A stretch of 64,000 bases of DNA, taken from positions 33,789-97,788 of the forward strand of contig NZ_LWCS01000026.1 in the NCBI RefSeq assembly GCF_001650495.1, written 5' to 3'. A program made the position numbers and the translations under genes. The notes under the pieces are model-generated. The model was not told the origin of the DNA and made no database searches. It saw nothing but the letters and a program-made list of their open reading frames with translations. Positions 13,127 through 21,877 of this stretch are shown one piece after another (position 1 is the stretch's first letter; the number at the start of each line of letters is the position of its first letter). Source of the DNA: Mycolicibacterium iranicum. GTDB taxonomy: Bacteria; Actinomycetota; Actinomycetes; Mycobacteriales; Mycobacteriaceae.

Positions 13127-13363
13127 TGCGTGCAGACTTCGTCGCCCGGCCTTCAGCTATTCGTCAATGGAAATGTCAACTACCGCACAAGTCGGTATCA
13201 GGCGTTGCGGCGATAAACGACATCAGTACGACTGGCTGCGCCTTTACAACGCTGGTTACGATACCGACGGTAGCGGAGATCGGGGCGGAAAATGACGATA
13301 CCGATGATTTTCGGCGTGTCGAGCTAACTTGCCCGTGCGGGTGTTGCGGGTGCTGTGGTGCGA

Positions 13364-14632
13364 TCAGCTTATGCGCTGCACGCGAGCCAGATCTTCCAGC
13401 AGATCAGCCGCATGAGCTGCACTTATGTCCGGATCTGTGATGCGAGTGGCCAGCTCGCGGGCCCTCGCGGTGTACCGCGGATCAAGGATGGTCCGCAGGT
13501 CCGAAAGCAGCGTTGCCTCGTCAGCCGTCGAGAAGCGACGTGCGGTGCCCACCTTCAGCCGCTTGATCGCGGCGCCGTAGATCGCATGCACCATGTCCCA
13601 ATAGAGAATCAGTTGCGGCACGCCCGCGCGCATTCCGATCGGCGTCGTGCTCGAGCCGCCGTGGTGAACGAGTGCGCGGCATTTGGGGAATATCGCCGGA
13701 TAATTCAGGGTCCCGACCACTTTCACATGGTCGCCGACGGGAACTTTGCTGAAGTCGGTCCCTGCCGCACCGATCAAAGCTCGCTCGCCGAGCTGCTCGC
13801 ACGCTGCGCTGATCATCGCGATGGTCTCGGCGGGTGATTCCACAGGGATACTGCCGAACCCGAAGTAGATGGGGGCAGAACCCGCCTCGATCCACTCCAC
13901 CACCTCGTCGTCGGTGTCCGTCGCCAGTCCGAGCGTCAGCGTTCCGACGAACGGCCGCTGCGTCGTCCACCGCGACCATTCCATCGCGAGGCCGGGAAAG
14001 CACGCCTCGTCGTAGGCCTGAACCTCGAGCGACCCGCGTTCGGTGATGCGCCGCGGAGCCGATCCGGTGGAAGCGGGCAGTCCCAGTTCGCGGCGCTGTG
14101 TGTCCTCGACCTTCTTCGTCACCCGCCACGACAGCCACCAGAACGCGCGCACCGCGGCCCGACTCAGCCGTGCCGGCAGGATCGTCAGCACCACGCCGTT
14201 GGGCCGCAGCGGGAAATAGTGCAGCGTCGCCAACGGAATCCCGTAGTGCTCAGCCACATTGGCGGCGGCGTCTTCGAAGTTGATGCCGGTGAAAATCAGG
14301 TCCGCGCCATCTGCCAGCGACACCAGCGTCGAACTCATCTGTTGCCAGCCCTCAAGGAGTGGGCCCGCGATCTCGACCCTGGACCGCAGCATCTGCCGCA
14401 GCCTCCACGGGGTGCGGAAGAAGCACGTCCAGAAATCGCGGTGCGAATCCAGGATCGACTGCGAGTTCGGGCCGAACCCGATGGCGGGAATCCCCGCCCG
14501 CTCGGTGAAGCCGACCAGGTCGGGCGGCACGGCCATGCACACGTCATGCCCACGCCGCACCAACTCGCGACCGACGGCCGCGGACGGCTCGATGTCGCCT
14601 CGACTCCCCCACGTTGCCAACACAATCTTCAC
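13364..14632 (-). CDS. GT1-family (MGT/Gtf-like) glycosyltransferase 1
   Basis: Predicted to transfer an activated sugar to the lipopeptide. At 422 residues it has the two-domain GT-B layout of GPL Gtf enzymes. The N-terminus is MKIVLATWGSRGDIEPSAAV, with the G-x-R-G-D-x-x-P loop. The C-terminal donor-binding motif is HHGGSSTT near residue 325, followed by GVPQLILYWDMVHAIYG. ATG at 14632 begins the conserved first strand. It lies 20 nt downstream of the 14653 methyltransferase, suggesting an operon. The two Ser in HHGGSSTT replace the usual Gly-Thr arrangement of its paralogues at 20554, 25535 and 45216, which may mark a different donor. The sugar cannot be predicted from sequence alone. Confidence 0.92.
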   Translation of the reverse strand: MKIVLATWGSRGDIEPSAAVGRELVRRGHDVCMAVPPDLVGFTERAGIPAIGFGPNSQSILDSHRDFWTCFFRTPWRLRQMLRSRVEIAGPLLEGWQQMSSTLVSLADGADLIFTGINFEDAAANVAEHYGIPLATLHYFPLRPNGVVLTILPARLSRAAVRAFWWLSWRVTKKVEDTQRRELGLPASTGSAPRRITERGSLEVQAYDEACFPGLAMEWSRWTTQRPFVGTLTLGLATDTDDEVVEWIEAGSAPIYFGFGSIPVESPAETIAMISAACEQLGERALIGAAGTDFSKVPVGDHVKVVGTLNYPAIFPKCRALVHHGGSSTTPIGMRAGVPQLILYWDMVHAIYGAAIKRLKVGTARRFSTADEATLLSDLRTILDPRYTARARELATRITDPDISAAHAADLLEDLARVQRIS

Positions 14633-14652
14633 CGCGGAACGCTCCGATGTAC

Positions 14653-15423
14653 CTAGCTCGTGGCCACACCCGCAGCGAGGAACTCATCGACGTAGCGCGG
14701 CGGTTGCAAATTGAGCAGCCGCTTGCGGTCGGCTTTGAGGTCCGCGTAGGTCAGTGCCCCGACCTGTTCGGGCGAATACGGCAGCGTCGTCCGGGGAGTT
14801 CCCTTGCGGACGAAGCCGACCCCCTGGTCGCACTTGAGTACGCCGACCAGCAGGTCGTGGCGCGTGCTGCGCAGATGGACGATTGCCTTCCATACGTCGC
14901 CGTTCCAGATTCCGACGACCAGCGGTCCTTTCTGCTGGGCGATGAAGTCGTCCCACGATTCGGCGCGGCGGCCCGCCAGTTCGAAGGCGGGGTTGCAGTC
15001 GTGCAGGAAGATGACGCCGTCGTCGCGGAGGTATCGCACCGTGTACTCGACGTCGCGGACGACCTGCTCGTAGGTGTGCAGACCGTCGATCAGCGCGACG
15101 TCGATGGGGTGCTTCTCGAGGAATGCCGACTCGTTCTCGAAGAAGGCGTCGCTGGTGGTTTCGAAATAGTGGGTGGCGCGCGCCTTCGCGTCGGCAAGTG
15201 CGCGGGTGCGCTCGGAAAGTCGGAACGCCGGGTCGACCGCGATCTTCACGTCCGCGCTTATCTTCTGGAACGCCTGTCCGCGGGACACGCCGACTTCCAG
15301 GTAGACGGGGTTGGCTCGCCCTTCGAGTGCCCTTTGCACCGCCCTGATCCGGTTCATCCCCGGAAGGGCGTCCGCCAACATCACCAACCCGTTGTTGATA
15401 TTCACGCCGACGATCCTGCCCAA
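14653..15423 (-). CDS. Class I SAM-dependent methyltransferase (Methyltransf_24-like)
   Basis: Probably an O-methyltransferase acting on a sugar or on the acyl chain. The SAM-binding region begins at YLEVGVSRGQAF (about residue 41), with IDGLHTYEQVVRDVEY and IFLHDCNPAFE further on, as in the Methyltransf_24 family. The maximal start is TTG at 15423; GTG at 15405 (VNINNGLVMLADALPG) is an equally plausible start. GPL loci encode a fatty-acid O-methyltransferase (Fmt), and this could be its counterpart, but I cannot tell from the sequence. The GT1 gene follows within 20 nt. A divergent DUF2505 gene lies upstream. Confidence 0.82.
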   Translation of the reverse strand: MGRIVGVNINNGLVMLADALPGMNRIRAVQRALEGRANPVYLEVGVSRGQAFQKISADVKIAVDPAFRLSERTRALADAKARATHYFETTSDAFFENESAFLEKHPIDVALIDGLHTYEQVVRDVEYTVRYLRDDGVIFLHDCNPAFELAGRRAESWDDFIAQQKGPLVVGIWNGDVWKAIVHLRSTRHDLLVGVLKCDQGVGFVRKGTPRTTLPYSPEQVGALTYADLKADRKRLLNLQPPRYVDEFLAAGVATS

Positions 15424-15426
15424 TAA

Positions 15427-15450
15427 TTGACGATACTGTTCATAAAATGC
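15427..15450 (+). promoter_or_regulatory. Possible promoter for the DUF2505 gene
   Basis: TTGACG at 15427-15432 resembles a -35 box, and the AT-rich CATAAAAT near 15441 could serve as a -10, although the spacing is short. The first arm also matches the locus inverted-repeat motif, while the second arm is poorly conserved. The divergent methyltransferase begins just to the left, so the site may be shared. Confidence 0.35.
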
Positions 15451-15497
15451 CCAACTCGCCGAACGGTGGGGTGCTGTGGCTCGGTGAATGGAGTGTC

Positions 15498-15998
15498 ATG
15501 TATTCGTTCCACGGCGCGGCCGACTCCGTAGCGACTGTCGAACAGATCCACGAGGCGTTCGCGCGCGAAGACTATTGGCGCGCTCGCCTCGCGGCCGGTG
15601 ATGTCCCGACGACCCTGGACTCCCTGGTCGTTCGTGCCGACGGCACGGTGGCGGTACAGGTCACGCAGCATCTCGGACGCCGGCTTCTGCCCGGGATGGT
15701 CGCGAAGCTGGTGCCCGGTGACCTGACGATGGAGTGCTCCGAGACCTGGGCGCTCAACGGTGACGGTCGGGTGTGCGGGCAGGTTGGCGTCGTCGTATCC
15801 GGTGGGTTGGGATCATGCAGCGCTGCTGCGTGGCTGACGCGTACCGGCGACGGATCGCGTCTGGGCTACGACGGCAAGGTGCACGTCAAGATTCCGTTCG
15901 TGGGCGGTGGTCTTGAGAAGTCCATCGGCACCGATCTCGCCGAGAACCTGCCATCGGTATTGGAGTTCACCACGACATGGATTGCCGACCACCCCTGA
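15498..15998 (+). CDS. DUF2505 family protein
   Basis: A 166-residue conserved actinobacterial protein of unknown function. It begins MYSFHGAADSVATVEQIHEAFAREDYWRAR, typical of DUF2505 proteins, which are thought to have a START-like (SRPBCC) lipid-binding fold. I chose ATG at 15498 because GGAG lies 5 nt upstream; an in-frame ATG at 15447 would sit inside the likely promoter. The stop is 3 nt from the converging stop of the next gene. It is flanked on both sides by methyltransferase genes. A role in lipid handling is possible but unproven. Confidence 0.82.
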   Translation: MYSFHGAADSVATVEQIHEAFAREDYWRARLAAGDVPTTLDSLVVRADGTVAVQVTQHLGRRLLPGMVAKLVPGDLTMECSETWALNGDGRVCGQVGVVVSGGLGSCSAAAWLTRTGDGSRLGYDGKVHVKIPFVGGGLEKSIGTDLAENLPSVLEFTTTWIADHP

Positions 15999-16001
15999 TG
16001 A

Positions 16002-17132
16002 TCACCCGGCATCCCTGGTGCGGGCGAGCTTGCCGAGCCCGGTGATCTCCAGGCTGACCGATTTCCGTTGCCCCGCAGCGCCGAGCATGAATGCGATGTC
16101 CCCCCACGGCGCCCCCAGCCAGAATCGCCAAAACCGCTTGCCGAAGAATGTCCACGCGTAACGGCCGTCGCCCAGCGTCCAATACCCGGCGATGAGAATG
16201 AGGTAGTACGACAGTCGCTTCCACCGCGATGTGACCATCTCGACGTTCATCTCCCAAACCTCGAGACCCCATGCCCGGTAGTGCCACTGCAGGTCGTACT
16301 TTTCCTGGAATTCGTAGAAGGCCCGCAATTCGCCGTTGGTGACCAGGTATTCGTCGAAGACGAGAATGGACCCCTCGACAAAGTGGTCCTTGCATGTCTC
16401 CAGCGCGTGCCGGCAGCTTTCGTAGGTGTCGAGGTCCATGTGGAAAAGTGAGATCGGTGCGGCGGGCCGAGCTGCCAGGAAAGGTGCCAACGTCTCGTAG
16501 GTCATCCCCTTGATGAACTCCACGTCGCGCCCCAGCGCCGGAGGAATCCCGTCCTCCAACGTCACCCCGGTGTCCCGGATGAATCGTTTGGCGAGCGGCT
16601 CGGACAATGAGAACGTTCCGCGTTCGATGACGACCTGATCGTCGATCGCCCAGTCCTCGACGAGGCCCTCGAAAGTGTCGAAGCCGTAGACCTTTCGACC
16701 GCTGGCTTCTGCGGTCAGGCGGGTCGACCACCCGATCCAGACGCCGAGATCGAGAAGCAGTTCGTCTGAGTTCTCACGGCGCGGCGCCAGACGCGAAGCC
16801 TCCCACAACAACGTGTGATCCGAGATCTTGCACCGGCGAAGGTCTGCCAGCGATCGGCGGATGAACGCCTGATATCCCTCGTCGTAGACGCCGATGTCGC
16901 GGGAGTACAGGTTCGGGATGTAGCGATCCCGCCCGCGATACACCCACCGCGCGCAGACGAGAAGGGCGAACGCCGCGGCGATCACCGCAATGAGCATCGG
17001 TGCGAGGAAGCACGCTGCTGCCACGGCGAGTCCGGCCAGAGCGAGGATCGATCTCCAGACACGATGCAATGTCGTCCGGTCCACGGCGCGCCCGCCGGTG
17101 CGATCCGCGGACTGCCTGTCGACTACATCCAC
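16002..17132 (-). CDS. Membrane-anchored TylF-like methyltransferase
   Basis: A 376-residue protein with two closely spaced hydrophobic stretches near residues 28-65, then a soluble domain. The domain has LLDLGVWIGWSTRLTAE (SAM-binding region), YGFDTFEGL, FHMDLDTYESCRHALE and GSILVFDEY, as in macrocin O-methyltransferase (TylF) relatives. It probably O-methylates a sugar hydroxyl near the membrane. The start is GTG at 17132 with GGAGG 6 nt upstream. Its promoter region is shared with the divergent acyltransferase at 17270. The membrane anchor is unusual for TylF enzymes and suggests a membrane-bound lipid substrate. Confidence 0.82.
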   Translation of the reverse strand: MDVVDRQSADRTGGRAVDRTTLHRVWRSILALAGLAVAAACFLAPMLIAVIAAAFALLVCARWVYRGRDRYIPNLYSRDIGVYDEGYQAFIRRSLADLRRCKISDHTLLWEASRLAPRRENSDELLLDLGVWIGWSTRLTAEASGRKVYGFDTFEGLVEDWAIDDQVVIERGTFSLSEPLAKRFIRDTGVTLEDGIPPALGRDVEFIKGMTYETLAPFLAARPAAPISLFHMDLDTYESCRHALETCKDHFVEGSILVFDEYLVTNGELRAFYEFQEKYDLQWHYRAWGLEVWEMNVEMVTSRWKRLSYYLILIAGYWTLGDGRYAWTFFGKRFWRFWLGAPWGDIAFMLGAAGQRKSVSLEITGLGKLARTRDAG

Positions 17133-17269
17133 CCGCCACCTCCAGCTTCTCGGCTAGCCACACTAGGTCCTCGAACGCCCTGTGCCGCCCTGATCCCGAA
17201 TCTCCTCCATTAAAAACTGACGGATGTGATAATTCCTCGACTCCACGACCGGATCCTCTGACGAAGCGG

Positions 17270-19462
17270 GTGACCTTGCGCCAGGCCGATAGCGTCACGC
17301 CCGCTGAACCACTGCAGGCTCCGCGCTCGGCGCACTGGGAATTCAGGGGCGATATCGAGGGTCTGCGCGCCATCGCCGTGCTGGCAGTCGTGCTCTTTCA
17401 CGCCGAGATGCCGGGCATCAGCGGTGGTTTTGTCGGAGTCGACGTGTTCTTCGTCATCTCAGGATTTTTGATCACGGGTTTGCTGTGGCGTGAAGAGACG
17501 ACGACCGGCACCGTGAAACTGAGCGGCTTCTACGGGGCGCGGGCGCGTCGTCTGCTGCCGGCGTCAGCGGCTGTCGGCGTGGTCACCATGATCGGCGCGG
17601 CAATTCTGTTGCCCGCGTTGCAGGCACGCCCCGCCATGGGGGACGGCATCGCCAGCGCGCTGTACGTCAGCAACTACTGGTTCATCCTGCGGGGTGTCGA
17701 CTACTTCGCCAGCAACCTGCCGCCGTCGCCATTCCAGCACTACTGGTCCCTCGGTGTTGAGGAACAGTTCTATCTGGTGTGGGCGCCGATGATCCTGAGC
17801 GTGGCGTGGTGGGTCCGGCGGAAGCGAAGGCGGTCGACCGACCATCACTTGCCATCCCCCCGATTGTTCGTGACAGTCCTTGCTCTGGTGGCAATCTCGT
17901 CGTTCCTGCTGTCGTTCGTGGCCACCTACGTGGTGCCCGCCGTCGCGTACTTCTCACTGCCCACCCGGGCGTGGCAACTGGCGCTCGGGGGGCTGGTGGC
18001 GCTGACCGCCGCGCACTGGCGTCGACTGCCGCCTCGCGCTGCCGCGGTCACCGGGTGGACCGGCCTCGGGTTGATCCTGTCGGCATGTCTGTGGTTAACC
18101 CCCGAAACGCTTTACCCCGGCACTGCCGCCGTGTTGCCGACCCTGGGTGCGGTACTGGTCATCGGCGCGGGATGCGCTGCGGCTTCGCGTGGGTGCGGTC
18201 GCGCTCTCGCTGTGTCGCCGATGCGCGCAATCGGCCGGGTCTCCTATTCGTGGTACCTCTGGCACTGGCCGGTGCTGGTATTCGCCCCACTGATCGTCGG
18301 GCATTCGCTGGGATTGGCGGGCAGGCTCGCCGCTGCCCTGGTGTCGCTGGGGCTGGCGGTGCTGACCCTGCGGTACATCGAGAACCCTCTGCGATTCGCC
18401 CCGGCGATCCGTAACTCCGGGTGGCGCAGTCTGGGGCTCGGCGCCGTCGCGACCGCGACAGCAGTCTGTGTGGGCGCTGCGCTGCTCGCGATCGTGCCGA
18501 CGCCGGTCGGACGTGGCGTACCCGCGTCGCCCTTGACCGTTGCCGTCGCGCCTGTGCCGGCGGGTTCAGATGTCGGCGCCTACGATGCGGCGGTCCGACA
18601 GGCATTCGGTGACGTGCTGGCCGCAGTCGCGGCATCAGCGGATCTGAGAGACGTCCCGTCGAACCTGGATCCTTCGCTGGCCGAAGCCCCCGGTGAGTCG
18701 AATGCCGTCCTGTTCGGCGGGTGTCTGCGCACGCCCTTCCAAAGTGGCCAGCCGGAGTGCGCAGCCGGTGATACCGCATCGGCGACCACCGTGGCGCTGG
18801 TCGGTGACTCACACGCCGCGATGTGGAATCCGGCCTTCCGCAGGGTCGCCGAGGAACGCCGATGGCGGCTGATAACGATGGCCAAGGGTGCCTGCCCGTT
18901 GATGGACCTGCCCATCGTCAATCCCCTACGGCGGCTACTGCAACTCGTCCAACACTGCGAACAGTGGCGCGTCGAGATCATGCAGCGGCTACGCGCCGAA
19001 CGCCCACAGCTGATCGTGCTCAGCTCCTGGCGGGGATACGGGGCCGAGGAGTCACTCACCGGATTTCGCGCTTACGACGCTGTCTGGTTGCAGAGCCTGA
19101 CGCGCCTGGTGCAACAGTTGCGCAGCACCGGCGCTGACGTGCTCGTACTCGGCCCTGTGCCGAATCCGCAAGTGTCGGTGCCGATTTGCCTGTCCGGTCA
19201 CCTCGACGACGTCGCAGCCTGCTCGCCGGACAGATCGGTGGCGGTGGACGCCAGCGGCATCGCCGCAGAGGCCGCCGCGACGGAGTCGGCAGGCGGGCAC
19301 TACGTCGATGTCACCGACCTGTTCTGCACCGACCGGCGCTGCCCGGTCATCATCGGCAACACGCTCGTCTATTTCGACAGCTATCACCTGACGATCGAGT
19401 ACTCCGAGCTGTTGGCGCCGGTCGCCGGGGCTCTGGCCGACCGGGTGATGGCGCACGGCTGA
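17270..19462 (+). CDS. OafA-like acyltransferase with C-terminal SGNH domain, copy 1
   Basis: Predicted to O-acylate (often O-acetylate) an extracytoplasmic sugar. About 730 residues from GTG at 17270; longer in-frame starts run antisense through the neighbouring gene. The Acyl_transf_3 domain begins FRGDIEGLRAIAVLAVVLFH, with the conserved His of this family, and spans about ten membrane segments to residue 380. The C-terminal extracytoplasmic SGNH domain has VGDSHAAMW near residue 510 and DSYHLT near 705, the Ser and Asp-His catalytic elements. The paralogue at 29468 is closely similar along its full length. An epimerase gene follows after 28 nt. Confidence 0.9.
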   Translation: MTLRQADSVTPAEPLQAPRSAHWEFRGDIEGLRAIAVLAVVLFHAEMPGISGGFVGVDVFFVISGFLITGLLWREETTTGTVKLSGFYGARARRLLPASAAVGVVTMIGAAILLPALQARPAMGDGIASALYVSNYWFILRGVDYFASNLPPSPFQHYWSLGVEEQFYLVWAPMILSVAWWVRRKRRRSTDHHLPSPRLFVTVLALVAISSFLLSFVATYVVPAVAYFSLPTRAWQLALGGLVALTAAHWRRLPPRAAAVTGWTGLGLILSACLWLTPETLYPGTAAVLPTLGAVLVIGAGCAAASRGCGRALAVSPMRAIGRVSYSWYLWHWPVLVFAPLIVGHSLGLAGRLAAALVSLGLAVLTLRYIENPLRFAPAIRNSGWRSLGLGAVATATAVCVGAALLAIVPTPVGRGVPASPLTVAVAPVPAGSDVGAYDAAVRQAFGDVLAAVAASADLRDVPSNLDPSLAEAPGESNAVLFGGCLRTPFQSGQPECAAGDTASATTVALVGDSHAAMWNPAFRRVAEERRWRLITMAKGACPLMDLPIVNPLRRLLQLVQHCEQWRVEIMQRLRAERPQLIVLSSWRGYGAEESLTGFRAYDAVWLQSLTRLVQQLRSTGADVLVLGPVPNPQVSVPICLSGHLDDVAACSPDRSVAVDASGIAAEAAATESAGGHYVDVTDLFCTDRRCPVIIGNTLVYFDSYHLTIEYSELLAPVAGALADRVMAHG

Positions 19463-19490
19463 TGGAATACACGAACAGGAGGGTCAGCTG

Positions 19491-20552
19491 TTGAGCACAT
19501 CCGTTCTCCTTACCGGTGGGGCGGGATTCATCGGATCCGCACTTGCGCGCCGACTTGTCCACGCCGGCTACGACGTTGCTGTGATGGATGTTCTGCACCC
19601 GCAGGTGCACGGGATGAACACCGCGATCGACCTGGCGCCGGCGGTACGGCTGTTCACTGGCGACGTTACCCACGCTGCCGACTGGGACGCAGTGCTGCGC
19701 CTGTACCGACCCGACCAGATCGTCCACTTGGCCGCAGAAACCGGTACAGCGCAGTCGCTTTCGGAAGCGACTCGCCATGGATCGGTCAATGTCGTCGGGA
19801 CGACACAGCTTCTCGATGCGTTGAGCCGCGCCGGGCACGTTCCAGAACAACTCGTCGTGGCCTCGTCCAGGGCCGTCTACGGAGAGGGCGCGTGGCAAGC
19901 TGGCGCACAGATCTTCTATCCGGCACCACGAAGCCACGCACAACTCGTGGCGGGCATCTGGGATCCTCAGGGTCCGAACGGTGATACCGCGCTGCCGCTT
20001 CCGAGCTCAGCGGGCCGGACAGAACCGCGGCCCACCAACATCTACGCGGCGACCAAACTCGCCCAGGAACACATCCTGGCCGCGTGGACGGCCGCTCATG
20101 ACAGCAACCTCAGCGTCTTGCGGCTGCAGAACGTGTTCGGACCGGGGCAATCGCTGACGAACTCCTACACGGGCATCGTCGCGCTATTTGCCAGGTTGTC
20201 GCTCGAGCGGCAGGCATTGGAGGTCTACGAGGACGGCCGGATTCTGCGCGACTTCGTCTTCATCGAGGATGTTGTGGAGGCGTTGTTCGCCGCGATAAGA
20301 CGTCCTGCGACGGGATCGCGCAGCGTCGACATCGGCTCAGGCGTCCCGACCACCATCCATCAGCTGGCCCGCATGACCGCGACGATCTGCGGTGCTCCCG
20401 AGCCCGTCGTCGTCGGCAAGTTCCGCGACGGCGACGTCCGCGCCGCCCGCTGTGAAATCGGATGCGCCACCAAAGAGCTTGACTGGCAGCCTAAGTGGCA
20501 GCTCGAGGACGGCCTGGACGCACTTGTCACGTGGATCGGTGGTCAGCACTGA
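19491..20552 (+). CDS. NAD-dependent sugar epimerase/dehydratase (SDR)
   Basis: Predicted to modify a nucleotide sugar used by the locus. At 353 residues it has the Rossmann motif TGGAGFIGS at the N-terminus, an active-site Ser in VVASSRAVYGEG and the YAATK catalytic Tyr-Lys pair. An insertion at about 140-180 (rich in Pro and His) precedes the Tyr. The start is an unusual TTG at 19491, supported by AGGAGGG 7-8 nt upstream and by TGG at the right distance. GPL loci of M. abscessus and M. smegmatis carry a dTDP-sugar epimerase (EpiA) for 6-deoxytalose; this could be a counterpart, but substrate is not proven. It converges with the GT1 at 20554. Confidence 0.87.
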   Translation: MSTSVLLTGGAGFIGSALARRLVHAGYDVAVMDVLHPQVHGMNTAIDLAPAVRLFTGDVTHAADWDAVLRLYRPDQIVHLAAETGTAQSLSEATRHGSVNVVGTTQLLDALSRAGHVPEQLVVASSRAVYGEGAWQAGAQIFYPAPRSHAQLVAGIWDPQGPNGDTALPLPSSAGRTEPRPTNIYAATKLAQEHILAAWTAAHDSNLSVLRLQNVFGPGQSLTNSYTGIVALFARLSLERQALEVYEDGRILRDFVFIEDVVEALFAAIRRPATGSRSVDIGSGVPTTIHQLARMTATICGAPEPVVVGKFRDGDVRAARCEIGCATKELDWQPKWQLEDGLDALVTWIGGQH

Positions 20553-20553
20553 A

Positions 20554-21837
20554 TCAGACGACCTTGGCGCCTCGTACGTAGGTCTCGGCCAGTCCGGCGG
20601 TGATTGCCACGCTGTCTGCAGGGCTGGTCATGCGCGTAGCGAGTTCGGACGCACGTGCGACGATGTTCGGCGCGAGAATCGCGCGCAGGTCGGCCACCAG
20701 CGTCTTCGCGGTCGTGGTGGAAAACCGCCGTCCGGTACCTACTTTCAGACGCCTCAACCGGGCGGCCCACAGCGACTGGTCGGGAAGCGTCCACAGAATC
20801 AGTCCGGGAACCCCGGCACGCATTACGGCATTCGTGGTGCCGGATCCACCGTGGTGCACCACCGCCTTGCATCGGGGGAAGATCGCGGCGTAGTTCGCCT
20901 GGCCGACGATCATGACGTGATCCGACGGTTGTGCGCGGCTGAAGTCGGACCCCGCGGCGCACACCAGCGCTCGCTCACCCAATTGTGCGCAGGCCGAACT
21001 GATCATCGCGAGCGTGTCGGCGGCCGATTCCACGCCCACGCTGCCGAATCCGAAGCAGATCGGCGGCGACCCCTCAGCGATCCACGCCGCGACGTCGTCG
21101 TCGGCATCCGTCGGCAAGGCCATCGTCAGCGCACCGACGAAAGGCCTCTTGGGCGGAATCTGTTGGTTCCAGTGCGCCCACTCGGCTGCCAGCCCCGGGA
21201 AACAGGCTTCGTCGTATGCCTGGATCTCCAATGAGCCACGGTCGGCGATGCGCATCGGCCATGGCATGGTCGCCTTCGGCAACCCGAGTTCGCGCCGCTG
21301 CGCGTCATCGTCGGCTTTCCGCCGGCCCCGCCAGGACATCCATTCGAAGAATGTCATCGTCGCGCGTGCCCACCTCGTCGGCATGTACCGCACCAGTTGG
21401 CCGTTGGCGCGCATCGGGAAGTGGAACAGAGTGGCCAACGGAATGTCTCGATGTTCGGCGACGTTGGCGGCAACATCTTCGAAGTTCATGCCGGTCATGA
21501 GCACATCGGCCCCGTCGGTCAGCGCCATCAGCGTCGCGCCGACCTGATCCCGGTATTCACTGAGGGGGTCGGAGACCTCGCGAAGCAGCCGCCTCAGCGT
21601 TCTGATCCGCCAGGGGGTGCTGTAGAAGGTTGCCCAATAGTCGCGATGCGGGTCGAGGATCGTCGCCAGTTCCGGACCGTAGCCGACCGCTTCGATCCCG
21701 GCCGTCTCGGCGAACGCGACCATTTCAGGTGCAGCCGCCAAGCGGACATCGTGGCCATTCCGCGCAAGTTCGCGGCCGAGGGCGACGAAGGGTTCGATCT
21801 CGCCGCGGGTCCCCCAGTTTGCCAGTGCGAACTTCAT
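20554..21837 (-). CDS. GT1-family glycosyltransferase 2
   Basis: A 427-residue GT-B enzyme of the GPL Gtf type. The N-terminus is MKFALANWGTRGEIEPFVAL; here the usual RGD loop is RGE. The donor-binding motif is VHHGGSGTTNAVMRAGVPGLILW near residue 318. The start is ATG at 21837. It lies about 40 nt downstream of the epimerase at 21878 on the same strand, so it may use the sugar made by that gene and the dehydrogenase upstream of it. It ends one nucleotide from the converging epimerase stop at 20552. Confidence 0.92.
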   Translation of the reverse strand: MKFALANWGTRGEIEPFVALGRELARNGHDVRLAAAPEMVAFAETAGIEAVGYGPELATILDPHRDYWATFYSTPWRIRTLRRLLREVSDPLSEYRDQVGATLMALTDGADVLMTGMNFEDVAANVAEHRDIPLATLFHFPMRANGQLVRYMPTRWARATMTFFEWMSWRGRRKADDDAQRRELGLPKATMPWPMRIADRGSLEIQAYDEACFPGLAAEWAHWNQQIPPKRPFVGALTMALPTDADDDVAAWIAEGSPPICFGFGSVGVESAADTLAMISSACAQLGERALVCAAGSDFSRAQPSDHVMIVGQANYAAIFPRCKAVVHHGGSGTTNAVMRAGVPGLILWTLPDQSLWAARLRRLKVGTGRRFSTTTAKTLVADLRAILAPNIVARASELATRMTSPADSVAITAGLAETYVRGAKVV

Positions 21838-21877
21838 CGAATTTCCACTCCGGTACGGCCTTCAGCACCTCTACCGG

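Larger units (their letters stand above)
13035..13363. promoter_or_regulatory. 329-nt intergenic region upstream of the mbtH-NRPS operon
   Basis: No gene is seen here. It lies between the mbtH start and the stop of the upstream glycosyltransferase, both on the minus strand. It contains an inverted repeat at 13054-13067 and two tandem Crp-like sites at 13092-13126. A half-conserved variant, TTACGATACCGACG, lies near 13257. The interval is clearly more AT-rich than the flanking genes. I found no convincing hairpin terminator for the glycosyltransferase. Confidence 0.6.

Noticed and set aside
17000..17269. N-terminal extension of the first large acyltransferase by about 90 residues
   Set aside because: It runs antisense through the neighbouring methyltransferase and lacks family similarity; GTG at 17270 sits just before the conserved FRGDIEGLRA.
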